Positions 10,312 to 19,392 of a DNA stretch of 64,000 bases are shown here, in pieces. How positions within the stretch are numbered: position 1 is the first letter of the stretch; each line of letters begins with the position of its first letter. Origin of the DNA: Candidatus Latescibacterota bacterium (GTDB lineage Bacteria > JAAXHH01); NCBI GenBank assembly GCA_022823465.1, contig JAJEHX010000050.1:33070-97069 (forward strand), in the 5' to 3' direction. Below the pieces are notes generated by a model, which made no database searches, was not told the DNA's origin, and was given only the letters and a program-made list of their open reading frames with translations. A program made the position numbers and the translations under genes.

Positions 10312-11046
10312 ATGCAGCTCTATCCGGCCATCGACATACGACAGGGGCGATGCGTCCGACTTCTCCGGGGCAGGACGGACCACGAGACGGTGTATAGCCA
10401 GTCCCCGGAGGAAATTGCACAGAAGTGGAAGGAGCAGGGAGCCACCTACCTGCACGTGGTCGACCTGGACGGTGCCTTCACCGGCGCCGCGGGCAACAGG
10501 GCGAGTGTCGTCCGCATGCTCGAACGGGTCGAGATCCCGATACAACTCGGGGGAGGCATTCGAACGCCGGAATCGGTGGAGAAATGGCTGGCCCTGGGGG
10601 TGCGCCGCGTCATTCTGGGCACGGCGGCCGTGGAGCACCCCGAAATAGTGAGACAGGCGGTGGACCGCTGGGGAGCGGAGCGCATCGTCGTGGGAATCGA
10701 CGCGAAGGCGGGGCGGGTCGCGGTAAACGGATGGACGTCCGGAACATCGTGTTCCTCCCTCGAACTGGCGCATGCCATGAAGGCGGCCGGGGTCCGCAGG
10801 ATCATCTACACGGAGATCGATAGGGACGGCACGATGAACGGGCTGGATACCGGGGCGACGGCGCGTCTTGCCAGGGAAAGCGGATTGCGGGTGATCGCGT
10901 CGGGGGGCGTGGCGTCGCTGGACGACCTGGAACGGGCCTCCAGGTCCGTCGCGGACGGCCTGGAGGGCGTGGTGCTCGGGAAATCCCTCTACGAAGGTAC
11001 GATAGACCTGTCGGAAGCCGTGCGCAAGTACCAGTCGGATTCCTGA
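10312..11046 (+). CDS. hisA: Phosphoribosylformimino-5-aminoimidazole carboxamide ribotide isomerase
   Basis: Catalyses the Amadori isomerisation of ProFAR to PRFAR in histidine synthesis. From the ATG at 10312 the protein is 244 residues, begins MQLYPAIDIRQGRCVRL with the first catalytic aspartate (D8), and has HVVDLDGAF, PIQLGGGIR, VVGIDAKAGRVAV with the second catalytic aspartate, and IASGGVASLDDL, the canonical half-barrel repeats. An upstream in-frame start exists, but the chosen ATG follows AGGAGGGTGG at good spacing. It is 42 kb from hisF and hisH, so the pathway genes are split. The receiver-dehydrogenase gene follows after 25 nt and is probably co-transcribed. Confidence 0.95.
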   Translation: MQLYPAIDIRQGRCVRLLRGRTDHETVYSQSPEEIAQKWKEQGATYLHVVDLDGAFTGAAGNRASVVRMLERVEIPIQLGGGIRTPESVEKWLALGVRRVILGTAAVEHPEIVRQAVDRWGAERIVVGIDAKAGRVAVNGWTSGTSCSSLELAHAMKAAGVRRIIYTEIDRDGTMNGLDTGATARLARESGLRVIASGGVASLDDLERASRSVADGLEGVVLGKSLYEGTIDLSEAVRKYQSDS

Positions 11047-11071
11047 ATCCAGGGAGCCGAGAGAGGAAACC

Positions 11072-12718
11072 ATGGCGGAAAACACCATCGAAGTCCTGAT
11101 GATCGAAGACAACCCAGTGCACGTGCAGTTGATACGCCATTTCATGGATTCCAGCCGGTTGAAGACCCGGCTTCACGTCGCGGGAACGCTCCGCGAAGGA
11201 TTGGACCTGATCGAGCGGGAGTCCTTCGACGTGGTGCTGCTGGATCTGGTCCTGCCCGACAGCGCGGATCTTGACACACTCCACAGCGTCCGGGCGGCCG
11301 CGCCGGACCTGCCGGTCATCATACTGACCAGTCTGGACGACGTGTCCCTGGCCGCCACGGCCGTGGAATCGGGCGCCCAGGACTATATCGTAAAGACCCA
11401 GGCCAACACCACCCTGCTCTCCCGGTCCATCCACTATGCCATTGAGCGCGTGCGCGCGCGTAGCGGCGAATGGGATTCGGCCATGTTCAAACTGGCCCAG
11501 CAGCAGTTTCTGAAGGCTGCGCAGATCATGGGGCTGGACGAGAACATCCGGGAGAGGCTGCTCTTTCCCCAGCGGACCCATATCGTGACGCTTCCCTTCC
11601 GGCGGGACGAATACCACCTCGTGGAAAATGTCTTCGGATACCGTGTGCAGCACCTGCTCACCATGGGGCCTACAAAGGGCGGCATACGTTACCACGAAGA
11701 CGTAAACCTGGGGGAAGTCTCCGCCCTGGCCATGTGGATGACCTGGAAGTGCGCGCTGATCAACCTGCCCTTCGGCGGCGCCAAGGGCGGCGTCCGAATC
11801 GATCCGACCGACCTGTCCCGCCGCGAGTTGCAGCGCCTCACCCGGCGCTTTACATCGGAAATCATTGATATCATCGGACCGGACAAGGATATCCCGGCCC
11901 CCGACATGGGCACCGACGAGCAGGTCATGGCCTGGATCATGGACACGTACAGCCAGCAGGCGGGCTACACCGTACCGGGCGTGGTTACCGGCAAGCCGGT
12001 CGTGCTCGGCGGATCCCTGGGACGCCGCGAGGCCACAGGCCGTGGCCTGGTCTACCTGATCGAGGCGGCCGCGGACCACATGGGCATGTCGCTCGACGGC
12101 GCCACGGCGGTGGTTCAGGGCTTCGGAAACGTGGGCAGCAATACGGCGCGTTTTCTGGATGAGGACGGGGTCAGGGTGGTCGCGGTCAGCGACGTCACCA
12201 CCGGGATCTACAATGCCAACGGGCTGTCGCTGAAAGACGTCTTCAAATACTGCGAGGAAAACCGTTTCCTGTCGGGTTATCCCGAGGCCGACGAAGTCAC
12301 CAACGAAGAACTGCTCGAACTGCCCTGCGACATCCTGGCGCCGGCCGCGTTGCAGAACCAGGTAACCGGCGACAACGCGGACCGGCTGAAGTGCAGGCTT
12401 CTGGCCGAAGGGGCCAACGGTCCGACCACGCTCGAGGCGGACGAGATACTCGGGGAAAAGGACGTTTTCATCCTGCCGGACGTGCTGGGCAACGCGGGGG
12501 GCGTGACCGTCTCATACTTCGAGTGGGTGCAGGATACCCAGAACTACATGTGGACGCTCAAGGAAATCAACAGCCGGCTGCACAACATCCTCATCGACGC
12601 CTTCGGACGGACCGTCCACCGTGCTGCCGAAGATAAAATCGATATGCGCACGTCGGCGTTGATAGAGGGGATCAACCGGGTGACCCAGGCGAAACTGCTC
12701 CGGGGGATTTTCCCCTGA
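11072..12718 (+). CDS. Response-regulator receiver domain fused to glutamate dehydrogenase
   Basis: A single uninterrupted 548-residue reading frame. Residues 6-125 form a complete CheY-like receiver: acidic pair E12/D13, phosphoacceptor D58 in LLDLVLPD, switch T86, lysine K108. Residues about 135-548 are a full Glu/Leu/Phe/Val dehydrogenase: K202 in GPTKGGIR, K226, catalytic K238 in LPFGGAKGG, D278 in PAPDMGTD, and the Rossmann GFGNVG at 350-355. The expected reaction is the reversible conversion of glutamate to 2-oxoglutarate and ammonia; cofactor preference is not readable. Receivers normally carry DNA-binding or signalling outputs. The next gene is a hybrid kinase ending in HPt, so phosphorylation is inferred to control the enzyme allosterically. 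Confidence 0.95.
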   Translation: MAENTIEVLMIEDNPVHVQLIRHFMDSSRLKTRLHVAGTLREGLDLIERESFDVVLLDLVLPDSADLDTLHSVRAAAPDLPVIILTSLDDVSLAATAVESGAQDYIVKTQANTTLLSRSIHYAIERVRARSGEWDSAMFKLAQQQFLKAAQIMGLDENIRERLLFPQRTHIVTLPFRRDEYHLVENVFGYRVQHLLTMGPTKGGIRYHEDVNLGEVSALAMWMTWKCALINLPFGGAKGGVRIDPTDLSRRELQRLTRRFTSEIIDIIGPDKDIPAPDMGTDEQVMAWIMDTYSQQAGYTVPGVVTGKPVVLGGSLGRREATGRGLVYLIEAAADHMGMSLDGATAVVQGFGNVGSNTARFLDEDGVRVVAVSDVTTGIYNANGLSLKDVFKYCEENRFLSGYPEADEVTNEELLELPCDILAPAALQNQVTGDNADRLKCRLLAEGANGPTTLEADEILGEKDVFILPDVLGNAGGVTVSYFEWVQDTQNYMWTLKEINSRLHNILIDAFGRTVHRAAEDKIDMRTSALIEGINRVTQAKLLRGIFP

Positions 12719-12787
12719 TTGCCGCCAGCCCGCATGGTCCACATGGCCGCAGGGCCCGCACAGCCTGCGTTCACCCGGAGGTAGGCC

Positions 12788-15700
12788 ATGGATACGACGG
12801 AAATCAATGGGGCGTCGACGGAAATCGATGGGGCATGGGTGCGGTTGCTGCAGAAGGCCGCTTACCTGTGCAGCGGGACCGTCATCGCGTGTTCCGTGCT
12901 CGTACTCCTCGGCTGGCAGTTCGATCTCGCCGATTTGCGGGGTTTGATCAACCCCGGCCGGGTGCCCATGAACCCGCTCACGGCCGCGGCCTTTCTGCTG
13001 GCCGGCGGTACGCTGTGCGCCTTGCTTCCCAGGAACGCTTCCGCGTACCGCAGGTGGACGGGTTTCGCCGGCGCGGCTCTGCTCATGACACTGGGGGCCG
13101 TCAAGCTCCTCGACGTCGACCTGGGCGGTCAGGGGATCGACCAGTGGCTCTTCGCGGAGTCCCTGAGCGGAAACCGCATGGCCCCGCACACCGCCTTCAC
13201 CTTCATGCTCGTGGGCCTGGCCCTCCTGCTGCTCGACCTGCGCGGTCCGAGGCACTGGCTGTCTCACGTCTGCGTCATGAATGCCGGGATCATCGCCCTG
13301 CTCTCCCTGGCCGGGGCGATCTACAGTACCCTGGTGCTGTACAGGGTTTCCGGCGTGATTCCCATCACGCTCAACACCGCACTGGGTTTCGGCGTCCTCT
13401 GCGTCGGCATCTTCTGCGCGCGGCCCCGCCGTGAACCGGCCGCCACGCTGGTCAGCGCCACGGCCGGCGGCCTCATGGCCCGCCGCCTCCTTCCCGCCGC
13501 CTTTCTCATCCCTATTGTCCTCGGCTGGGTGCAGTTTCAGGGAGAAAGAGCGGGATACTACGGGGTGGAGTTCGGCCACTCGCTCTTCGTGGTCTGCAAT
13601 GTGATTGCCTTCAACATCCTGATCTGGTGGAACGCCCGTTCGATCGGTCAGATCGACGCGGAACGCACGCGGATCGCCCACGAGCTGCATCGGCAGAACG
13701 CCCTGCTGGAGCAGACGGCCCACGACATGGTCCTGTTTCAGCAGGAACTCCAGGAAGCCAAGGAGTCGGCGGAGGAGGCCAGCAGGACCAAGAGCGAGTT
13801 CCTCGCCAACATGAGTCACGAGATCCGCACGCCCATCAACGGGATCACCGGCATGACCCAGCTGATGCTGAACACGGAACTTTCGTCCCGGCAGCGGGAG
13901 TTCATGCGGCTGATCGATCAGTCCACGGCGTCGCTTCAGGGCCTGTTGAACGATATCCTGGATTTCTCGAAAATCGAGGCGGGACGCCTGGAACTCGAAT
14001 CGATCCCCTTCGAACTGCGGGAGCGTATCGCCAATACGGTTCAGGCCATGTCGATCCCCGCGTCGGAAAAAGACCTGGAACTGGCCTACCAGGTATCTCC
14101 GGACGTTCCCGATTACCTGGTGGGCGATCCGGGCCGGTTGAGCCAGGTCGTGATCAACCTGGTTGGAAACGCCATCAAGTTCACGGATTCGGGAGAAGTG
14201 GTCCTTTCCATGGCGCTGGGTTCGGAAACGAAGGACGCCGTGACGCTGTCCTGCTCGGTATCGGACACCGGCATCGGCATACCCGAGGACAAGCAGAAAC
14301 TGATCTTCGACGTATTCAGCCAGGCGGACAGTTCCATGTCGCGCAAGTACGGAGGTACAGGCCTGGGGCTGGCCATCTGCGCTCAGTTGACGGCCATGAT
14401 GAATGGCCGTATCTGGGTCGAAAGCGAAGTGGACCGGGGAAGCACGTTCCATTTTACCGTCGAAATGCAAAAACAGCCCGGCGCAGTCGAAAAGACGGTC
14501 GTCGACGCAGGACCGCTGTCCGGCCTGCGGGTGCTCGTGATCGACGATCATCCCACAAACCGGCGGTTCCTCGTCGATATGCTGACGGAATGGTCCATGA
14601 AGCCGGCGGAAGCGGGCACGGGCATTGAAGCCCTCGCCGCGCTCTCCGGCGATGACGGCGAAGCCATCCAACTGGTCCTGCTGGACGAGACCATGTCGGA
14701 AATGGAAGACTACGGGCTCGCCCGGGAAATAACCCGATGCGTCGGTGGAAGAAATCTCGACGTCATCCTGCTGGTTTCCGCCGGACGGGAGGCAGACCCG
14801 GACTACGGCAGGTCGTTTGGCATCGCCTGCACGGTCAGCAAGCCCGTCAAGCAGTCCGACCTGCTTAACGCCATCATGGAAACCGTGGCCGGCACGTGCG
14901 GTCCCGCCCTGGAAGAGGGCTCCAATGGTACGGCGGAGGGAGTCCTGCCGCGCCGTATCCTCCTGGCCGAGGACGGTGTCGTGAACCAGCGGGTCGCCGT
15001 GCTCATGCTGGAGTCCCGCGGCCACGATGTTACGGTGGCGAACAACGGAAGGGAAGCGGTCGACCGGTTTAAAACGGCCGCCTTCGACCTGATCCTGATG
15101 GACGTGCAGATGCCCGAGATGGACGGCCTGGAGGCGACGCGGACGATTCGCGGCCTGGAAACCGGCGACGTCCATATCCCTATCATCGCCATGACGGCCC
15201 ACGCCATGCGCGGCGACCGGGAGCGGTGCCTGGAGGCCGGCATGGACGACTACCTGTCCAAGCCCATCCAGGCACAGTTGTTGTACGCTGCGGTCGAGAG
15301 CGTCCCGGCTGGATCAGGAGCAGTTTCCGGTAAGGCCTCACCTCCGGCCGTTCACCGGGACACCGCACCTCCCGTGACGGAATCTACGCCGCCCCCGGCA
15401 GAGCCGTCCGGCCCCACCGGTCACACGATGGCAACAGACCCGGCGGTGATCGATTGGGAAAAGGCCGTCACGCAATTCGGCGGAGACGAAGGCGTGGTTT
15501 CGGGACTGGCCGAACTCTTCGCAGCCGAATGCCCGCGTCTGACGGCCGCGATGCGCGAGGCGATCGACGCGGGGAACGCGGCCGATCTGAGGTTACATGC
15601 CCACACGTTGAAGGGTTCCGCCGGGGTATTCATGGCACAGCGCACCGTGAACGCCGCGCAACGCCTGGAGCAGATGGGCAGGGACGGAAACCTGGACGGC

Positions 15701-15802
15701 GCGGAAGAAGCACTGACGGCGCTCGCGGCGGAACTCGACCGGCTGACGCATGTACTCGCGGAACGCGTTGCCTCGGCGAAACAGCAGTCCGAAGACGCCT
15801 AG
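12788..15802 (+). CDS. Hybrid sensor histidine kinase, HisKA-HATPase-REC-REC-HPt
   Basis: A 1004-residue membrane kinase. The first 285 residues hold about seven or eight hydrophobic segments with short loops, a membrane-embedded sensor of unknown ligand and no large periplasmic domain. A coiled coil (about 286-335) leads to HisKA with H344 in [12 protein letters not shown], then HATPase_c with [11 protein letters not shown] and the GTGLGLAIC box. Two receivers follow: REC1 from about 578 with D633, and REC2 from about 720 with D772 in [13 protein letters not shown]-terminal HPt domain has H939 in AHTLKGSAG. The architecture is BarA-like. Start ATG follows GGAGGT. It lies 69 nt after the receiver-dehydrogenase gene, its most obvious phosphorelay target. 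Confidence 0.95.
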   Translation: MDTTEINGASTEIDGAWVRLLQKAAYLCSGTVIACSVLVLLGWQFDLADLRGLINPGRVPMNPLTAAAFLLAGGTLCALLPRNASAYRRWTGFAGAALLMTLGAVKLLDVDLGGQGIDQWLFAESLSGNRMAPHTAFTFMLVGLALLLLDLRGPRHWLSHVCVMNAGIIALLSLAGAIYSTLVLYRVSGVIPITLNTALGFGVLCVGIFCARPRREPAATLVSATAGGLMARRLLPAAFLIPIVLGWVQFQGERAGYYGVEFGHSLFVVCNVIAFNILIWWNARSIGQIDAERTRIAHELHRQNALLEQTAHDMVLFQQELQEAKESAEEASRTKSEFLANMSHEIRTPINGITGMTQLMLNTELSSRQREFMRLIDQSTASLQGLLNDILDFSKIEAGRLELESIPFELRERIANTVQAMSIPASEKDLELAYQVSPDVPDYLVGDPGRLSQVVINLVGNAIKFTDSGEVVLSMALGSETKDAVTLSCSVSDTGIGIPEDKQKLIFDVFSQADSSMSRKYGGTGLGLAICAQLTAMMNGRIWVESEVDRGSTFHFTVEMQKQPGAVEKTVVDAGPLSGLRVLVIDDHPTNRRFLVDMLTEWSMKPAEAGTGIEALAALSGDDGEAIQLVLLDETMSEMEDYGLAREITRCVGGRNLDVILLVSAGREADPDYGRSFGIACTVSKPVKQSDLLNAIMETVAGTCGPALEEGSNGTAEGVLPRRILLAEDGVVNQRVAVLMLESRGHDVTVANNGREAVDRFKTAAFDLILMDVQMPEMDGLEATRTIRGLETGDVHIPIIAMTAHAMRGDRERCLEAGMDDYLSKPIQAQLLYAAVESVPAGSGAVSGKASPPAVHRDTAPPVTESTPPPAEPSGPTGHTMATDPAVIDWEKAVTQFGGDEGVVSGLAELFAAECPRLTAAMREAIDAGNAADLRLHAHTLKGSAGVFMAQRTVNAAQRLEQMGRDGNLDGAEEALTALAAELDRLTHVLAERVASAKQQSEDA

Positions 15803-15865
15803 CGCGGGAGTCGCCTGGTCCGCCGCCCGGTCCGGTCAGTCCATTGCCGCACAGGCCGTCCAACC

Positions 15866-17560
15866 TCACAGCTTCTTGCCGTAGCGCTCCAGGTACTTGT
15901 TTTCCGCTTCAATCGGTCCGATGAGGAGAATCTCGCTTTCGCTGGGGAGTTTCATCGACGGCGGGGGACTCACGATGTTCTCTTTGCCTGTAAAGACGGC
16001 CGTGATGTAGCAGCCCGTTTCCTGGTAGATCTGCGATTCGGCGATGGTCTTGCCGGCCAGTTCCAGGGGAAGCCTGACACGAAAGAAGTTCAATCCCTCC
16101 GTGATCATGACGATGTCGTTTCGCTTGAGCAGGTTCAGGATGATATTGGCGCCCATGGAAGCGTAGGACATGACGAAATCGGCTCCTGCCCGGTGCAGGG
16201 CTTCCACGTTTCGTTCCTGTTTCGCCCGGGCGATGATCTGGATATCCGGCCGCAGCTTGCGGCAGTATATCGTGAGGTAGATGTTCATGTCGTCCTCATG
16301 GGACGTGATGATGACGGTAGGCGCTTCCATGAGGCCGGCTTTCTTCATGGTCTCGATGTCCGCCGCGTCGCCCAGGATGTAGTGCCTTTCGTCACGGATC
16401 CGGTCCGCCTGCTGCTCGATGATCCGGTAGTCCAGTCCGCTTTCCGCCAGCGTGTACCCGGCCGAACGCCCTACGCGGCCGCCTCCGATGATGACAAGAG
16501 GCGGATCGGATATGTTGTATATGGCGAAAAGTTCGTTGTAGGAAGTGATCTGGCTTTCCGTGCCCATGAGGACCAGAATCATCCGTTCGGTCAGCGGCGT
16601 GTCGGGGGTAATGACCTGGAACCTGCCCCGCTCCCATACGCCGACGACCGTGACGCCGGTCAGTTCACGAAGCCGCGTTTCGCGCAGCGTCTTGCCGATG
16701 AGCGGGGTATCCACGATGCCCGCGTCTGCCACCATCAGGTCTTCGACGTTTCCGAGTACGTGAGACATGGAGTCCACGCTCGAAGCGAGCCGGGCGAGGA
16801 GCTGTCCCATCTGCTGACCCAGTTGGATCACGTGGGTGCAGCCCGCCAGTTCGAGGATATCCACGGAATCGGGAGAATTCGCCGTGGCCAGGATGGGGAC
16901 GTCCCGGTTGATGTTCCGGACCGTGAAGGCAATGCTGGTATTCAGCGTATCCTTGCCGGTGGCGACGATCAGCGCGGCCTGGTCTGCGTTTGCGCGTTGG
17001 TAGGTCTCCGGGTTGTCCAGATCCCCGAACACGACATTGAGTTCCCGGTCGTGCAGGCGCAGTGCATCTTCCAGGTCGGGTATGATGAATACATAGTCGT
17101 TCCCGTACTGCTTGAGCCTGGCGGCAAGGGCCCTCGTCACCTCGTCGTAATGCGTGATGATCACGTGGTCCTGGAAGGCCGGTTCCAGCGATCTGGGCGC
17201 GCGCGCGATGGAGTGGGCGCTGAGCCAGGGCCGGTAGATGAACTCGACAAAAGCCACGGGAAGTACGATGATCAGCGTCGTCAGGCCGGTCAGCAGGACG
17301 CACAGGGAGAAAATCCGTCCCAGGTCGCTGGTGAAGACGATATCGCCGTACCCGAGCGTGGTCATCGTGACCAATGTCCAGTAGAATCCGGTGAACCACG
17401 TATGTTCCCGTCCTTCCATTTCCTGGAGTTCGTGAAAGAGGAAGGTATAGCCCAGTATCAACAGGAAGAGGAAGATGAAAAACCTGTAGAAGAACTTCAG
17501 GTTTCCCGATCCGATCGTCGTGCGCAGCACGCCAAGGTACTGTCTGATGAAGGTCCGCAT
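15866..17560 (-). CDS. Potassium channel with two RCK (TrkA-N/TrkA-C) modules
   Basis: A 564-residue inner-membrane channel. Two transmembrane helices (about 22-45 and 82-112) flank a pore loop with the selectivity filter TLGYGD at residues 68-73. The cytoplasmic part has two tandem RCK modules. The second carries an intact Rossmann motif, IIGGGRVG, while the first reads IITHYDEV and lacks the glycines, so only one nucleotide site is likely. A TrkA-C domain ends the protein. The longer in-frame start at 17764 would add 68 poorly conserved residues across the promoter at 17643-17671, so I chose ATG 17560. It converges with the hybrid kinase gene. Confidence 0.9.
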   Translation of the reverse strand: MRTFIRQYLGVLRTTIGSGNLKFFYRFFIFLFLLILGYTFLFHELQEMEGREHTWFTGFYWTLVTMTTLGYGDIVFTSDLGRIFSLCVLLTGLTTLIIVLPVAFVEFIYRPWLSAHSIARAPRSLEPAFQDHVIITHYDEVTRALAARLKQYGNDYVFIIPDLEDALRLHDRELNVVFGDLDNPETYQRANADQAALIVATGKDTLNTSIAFTVRNINRDVPILATANSPDSVDILELAGCTHVIQLGQQMGQLLARLASSVDSMSHVLGNVEDLMVADAGIVDTPLIGKTLRETRLRELTGVTVVGVWERGRFQVITPDTPLTERMILVLMGTESQITSYNELFAIYNISDPPLVIIGGGRVGRSAGYTLAESGLDYRIIEQQADRIRDERHYILGDAADIETMKKAGLMEAPTVIITSHEDDMNIYLTIYCRKLRPDIQIIARAKQERNVEALHRAGADFVMSYASMGANIILNLLKRNDIVMITEGLNFFRVRLPLELAGKTIAESQIYQETGCYITAVFTGKENIVSPPPSMKLPSESEILLIGPIEAENKYLERYGKKL

Positions 17561-17642
17561 GAAGAGTCCCGTTTTTCCGGAAACAGTCCGATTGCACAAT
17601 GAGCATACTTGATCGCGTCGGACGCCGTACTTCGACCGTATC

Positions 17643-17671
17643 AGTCTAAAACCATCCACCAGCACTGTCAA
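17643..17671 (-). promoter_or_regulatory. Sigma70-type promoter of the potassium channel gene
   Basis: The minus strand shows TTGACA (17666-17671), a 17-bp spacer and TAGACT (17643-17648), 83 nt upstream of the chosen start. The -35 hexamer lies inside a 17-bp tandem duplication, so a second identical TTGACA lies 17 bp further upstream. Confidence 0.65.
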
Positions 17672-17694
17672 GCCCGTAGCACTGTCAAGCCCGT
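17661..17694. repeat. Perfect 17-bp tandem duplication carrying the channel -35 box
   Basis: AGCACTGTCAAGCCCGT occurs twice head to tail (17661-17677 and 17678-17694) with no mismatch. Each copy contains TGTCAA, the reverse complement of TTGACA. Confidence 0.95.
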
Positions 17695-17898
17695 AGGGAG
17701 AGCCCGTAGATGAAAGCCGCATCCCGCGCGTTTTCTCCCGGGTGCGAACAGGCAACGGCTTCACCTCTTGTTTTTCCCTTGCACCGGCGTCCCCTGTTCC
17801 TGTACCCTGCCGATGTATATTATATACCGGTCCGGTCGCGCCACAGGCGGCCGGCGGTCTGCCCCTTGTTTAATCTCTAATGAACGAAAGCGTGGACC

Positions 17899-19269
17899 AT
17901 GAAGAACGTCATATCATACCTCGAATCCCAGCGGCCCCGGGCCCTGGAGGGCCTGAAGGAATTCCTCCGCATTCCCAGCGTGAGCACCCATCCCCATCAC
18001 CGCGACGATCTCCGGCGATGCGCCCGGTTCCTTGCCGATGAACTGGAACGGATCGGCATGGAAAACGTGGCCGTGAACCCCACGGACGGCCACCCCATCG
18101 TGACGGCGGACTGGCTGGGTGCGCCGGGGAAGCCCACCGTCCTCTTCTACGGCCACTACGACGTGCAGCCGGCGGAACCCTTCGAGCTGTGGGAAAGCGA
18201 TCCCTTCGATCCCGTGGTCCGGGGTGACAACCTGTACGCCCGCGGGTCGACGGACGACAAGGGGCAGGTATGGGTCCACGTGAAGGCGCTGGAGGCCCAC
18301 CTGCGGGAGAACGGCCGCCTTCCGGTGAACGTCCGCATGCTGATCGAAGGGGAGGAAGAGGTATCGAGCGAGAACCTGGAAGCCTATCTGGAATCGCACA
18401 GGGAAGAACTGGCGGCGGACGTGGTGGTCATTTCCGATACGTCCATGTTCGGCTACGATCAGCCTTCGATTGGATATGCCCTGCGGGGCATGGCCTACAT
18501 GGAGGTTCGGCTGGAGGGGCCAAACAAGGACCTGCATTCGGGCATCTATGGCGGCGCGGTGCCCAACCCGCTCAACGTCCTGTCGGAGATCCTGGCAGGA
18601 ATGGTGGACGACGACGGACGGATCACGGTACCCGCGTTCTACGACGACGTCTTGCCGCTGGGCGACGAAGAGCGCGCGTCACTTGCCGCGCTGTCCTTCG
18701 ACGAGGCGGGCTTCGCCGGAGAACTGGGGTTGCCCGGAACCACGGGTGAGAAGGGGTTCTCGACCCTGGAGCGCCTCTGGACCCGGCCCACCCTGGACGT
18801 AAACGGGATGCTGGGCGGATTCACGGGAGAAGGTTCGAAAACCGTGATCCCTTCAAAGGCCATGGCGAAGGTCAGCATGCGTCTCGTGCCGGACCAGGAT
18901 CCCGACAAGATCGCCCGGGCATTCACGGACTACGTCAAAAGCCTCGCACCGCCTTCGGTGAAAGTGGAAGTCATCTGTCACGGCACGGGGAAACCGGTAC
19001 TCACGGCGCGGGACCATCCCGCGGTGACAGCCGTCCACGAGGCCATTACCCGGGGCTTCGGCAAGGAGCCCGTCTACATCCGGGAGGGCGGCAGCATCCC
19101 GGTGGTGGCTATGTTCGAGGAGCAACTCGGCCTGCCCACGGTCCTGATGGCTTTCGGCCTGCCCGATTGCGACGCCCACGCGCCCAACGAGAAGTTCCAC
19201 CTGCCCAATTTCTACCGGGGCATCGACAGCGCGGCCTGGTTCTACGAGGAATACGGCCGGCGGCACTGA
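17899..19269 (+). CDS. M20-family dipeptidase
   Basis: Zinc metallopeptidase of the carnosinase/PepV-like branch, cytosolic, expected to hydrolyse dipeptides. The 456-residue protein has FYGHYDVQPAEP near 84-95 (first zinc ligand and catalytic aspartate), RGSTDDKGQ near 115-123 (bridging aspartate), and EGEEEVSSENL near 150-160 (catalytic glutamate plus zinc ligand). A dimerisation lid domain lies in the middle and the C-terminal DAHAPNEKFHL supplies the last zinc histidine. All metal and catalytic residues appear intact. It is a single gene divergent from the channel; no linked transporter is adjacent. Confidence 0.93.
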   Translation: MKNVISYLESQRPRALEGLKEFLRIPSVSTHPHHRDDLRRCARFLADELERIGMENVAVNPTDGHPIVTADWLGAPGKPTVLFYGHYDVQPAEPFELWESDPFDPVVRGDNLYARGSTDDKGQVWVHVKALEAHLRENGRLPVNVRMLIEGEEEVSSENLEAYLESHREELAADVVVISDTSMFGYDQPSIGYALRGMAYMEVRLEGPNKDLHSGIYGGAVPNPLNVLSEILAGMVDDDGRITVPAFYDDVLPLGDEERASLAALSFDEAGFAGELGLPGTTGEKGFSTLERLWTRPTLDVNGMLGGFTGEGSKTVIPSKAMAKVSMRLVPDQDPDKIARAFTDYVKSLAPPSVKVEVICHGTGKPVLTARDHPAVTAVHEAITRGFGKEPVYIREGGSIPVVAMFEEQLGLPTVLMAFGLPDCDAHAPNEKFHLPNFYRGIDSAAWFYEEYGRRH

Positions 19270-19392
19270 CCCGGACTCTATCGGGCCCCGGATCAGATCG
19301 AAGCTCTCTCGAATTGCGTCTTTGATTTTCGCGTTGAATGGGTTGTGCTTCGCCTTGCGCGCTACGCGGACGACTACCCGGCCTGGCCAGGC

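Larger units (their letters stand above)
17561..17898. other. 338-bp divergent intergenic region between channel and dipeptidase
   Basis: Contains the channel promoter (17643-17671, minus) and a 17-bp tandem repeat (17661-17694). An AT-rich TATATTATATA tract at 17816-17826 could supply -10 boxes in either direction, but no good -35 partner is visible for the dipeptidase gene. No gene is seen. Confidence 0.55.

Noticed and set aside
11072..12718. Receiver-dehydrogenase fusion as an assembly or frameshift artefact
   Set aside because: The frame is continuous, the linker is short and plausible, both halves keep all key residues, and there is no internal ribosome-binding site or stop at the junction. 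A chimera cannot be excluded without raw reads.
12512..15202. An 896-codon minus-strand frame opposite the dehydrogenase and hybrid kinase genes
   Set aside because: Composition is His/Arg/Gly rich without domains, while the plus strand encodes clear motifs throughout.
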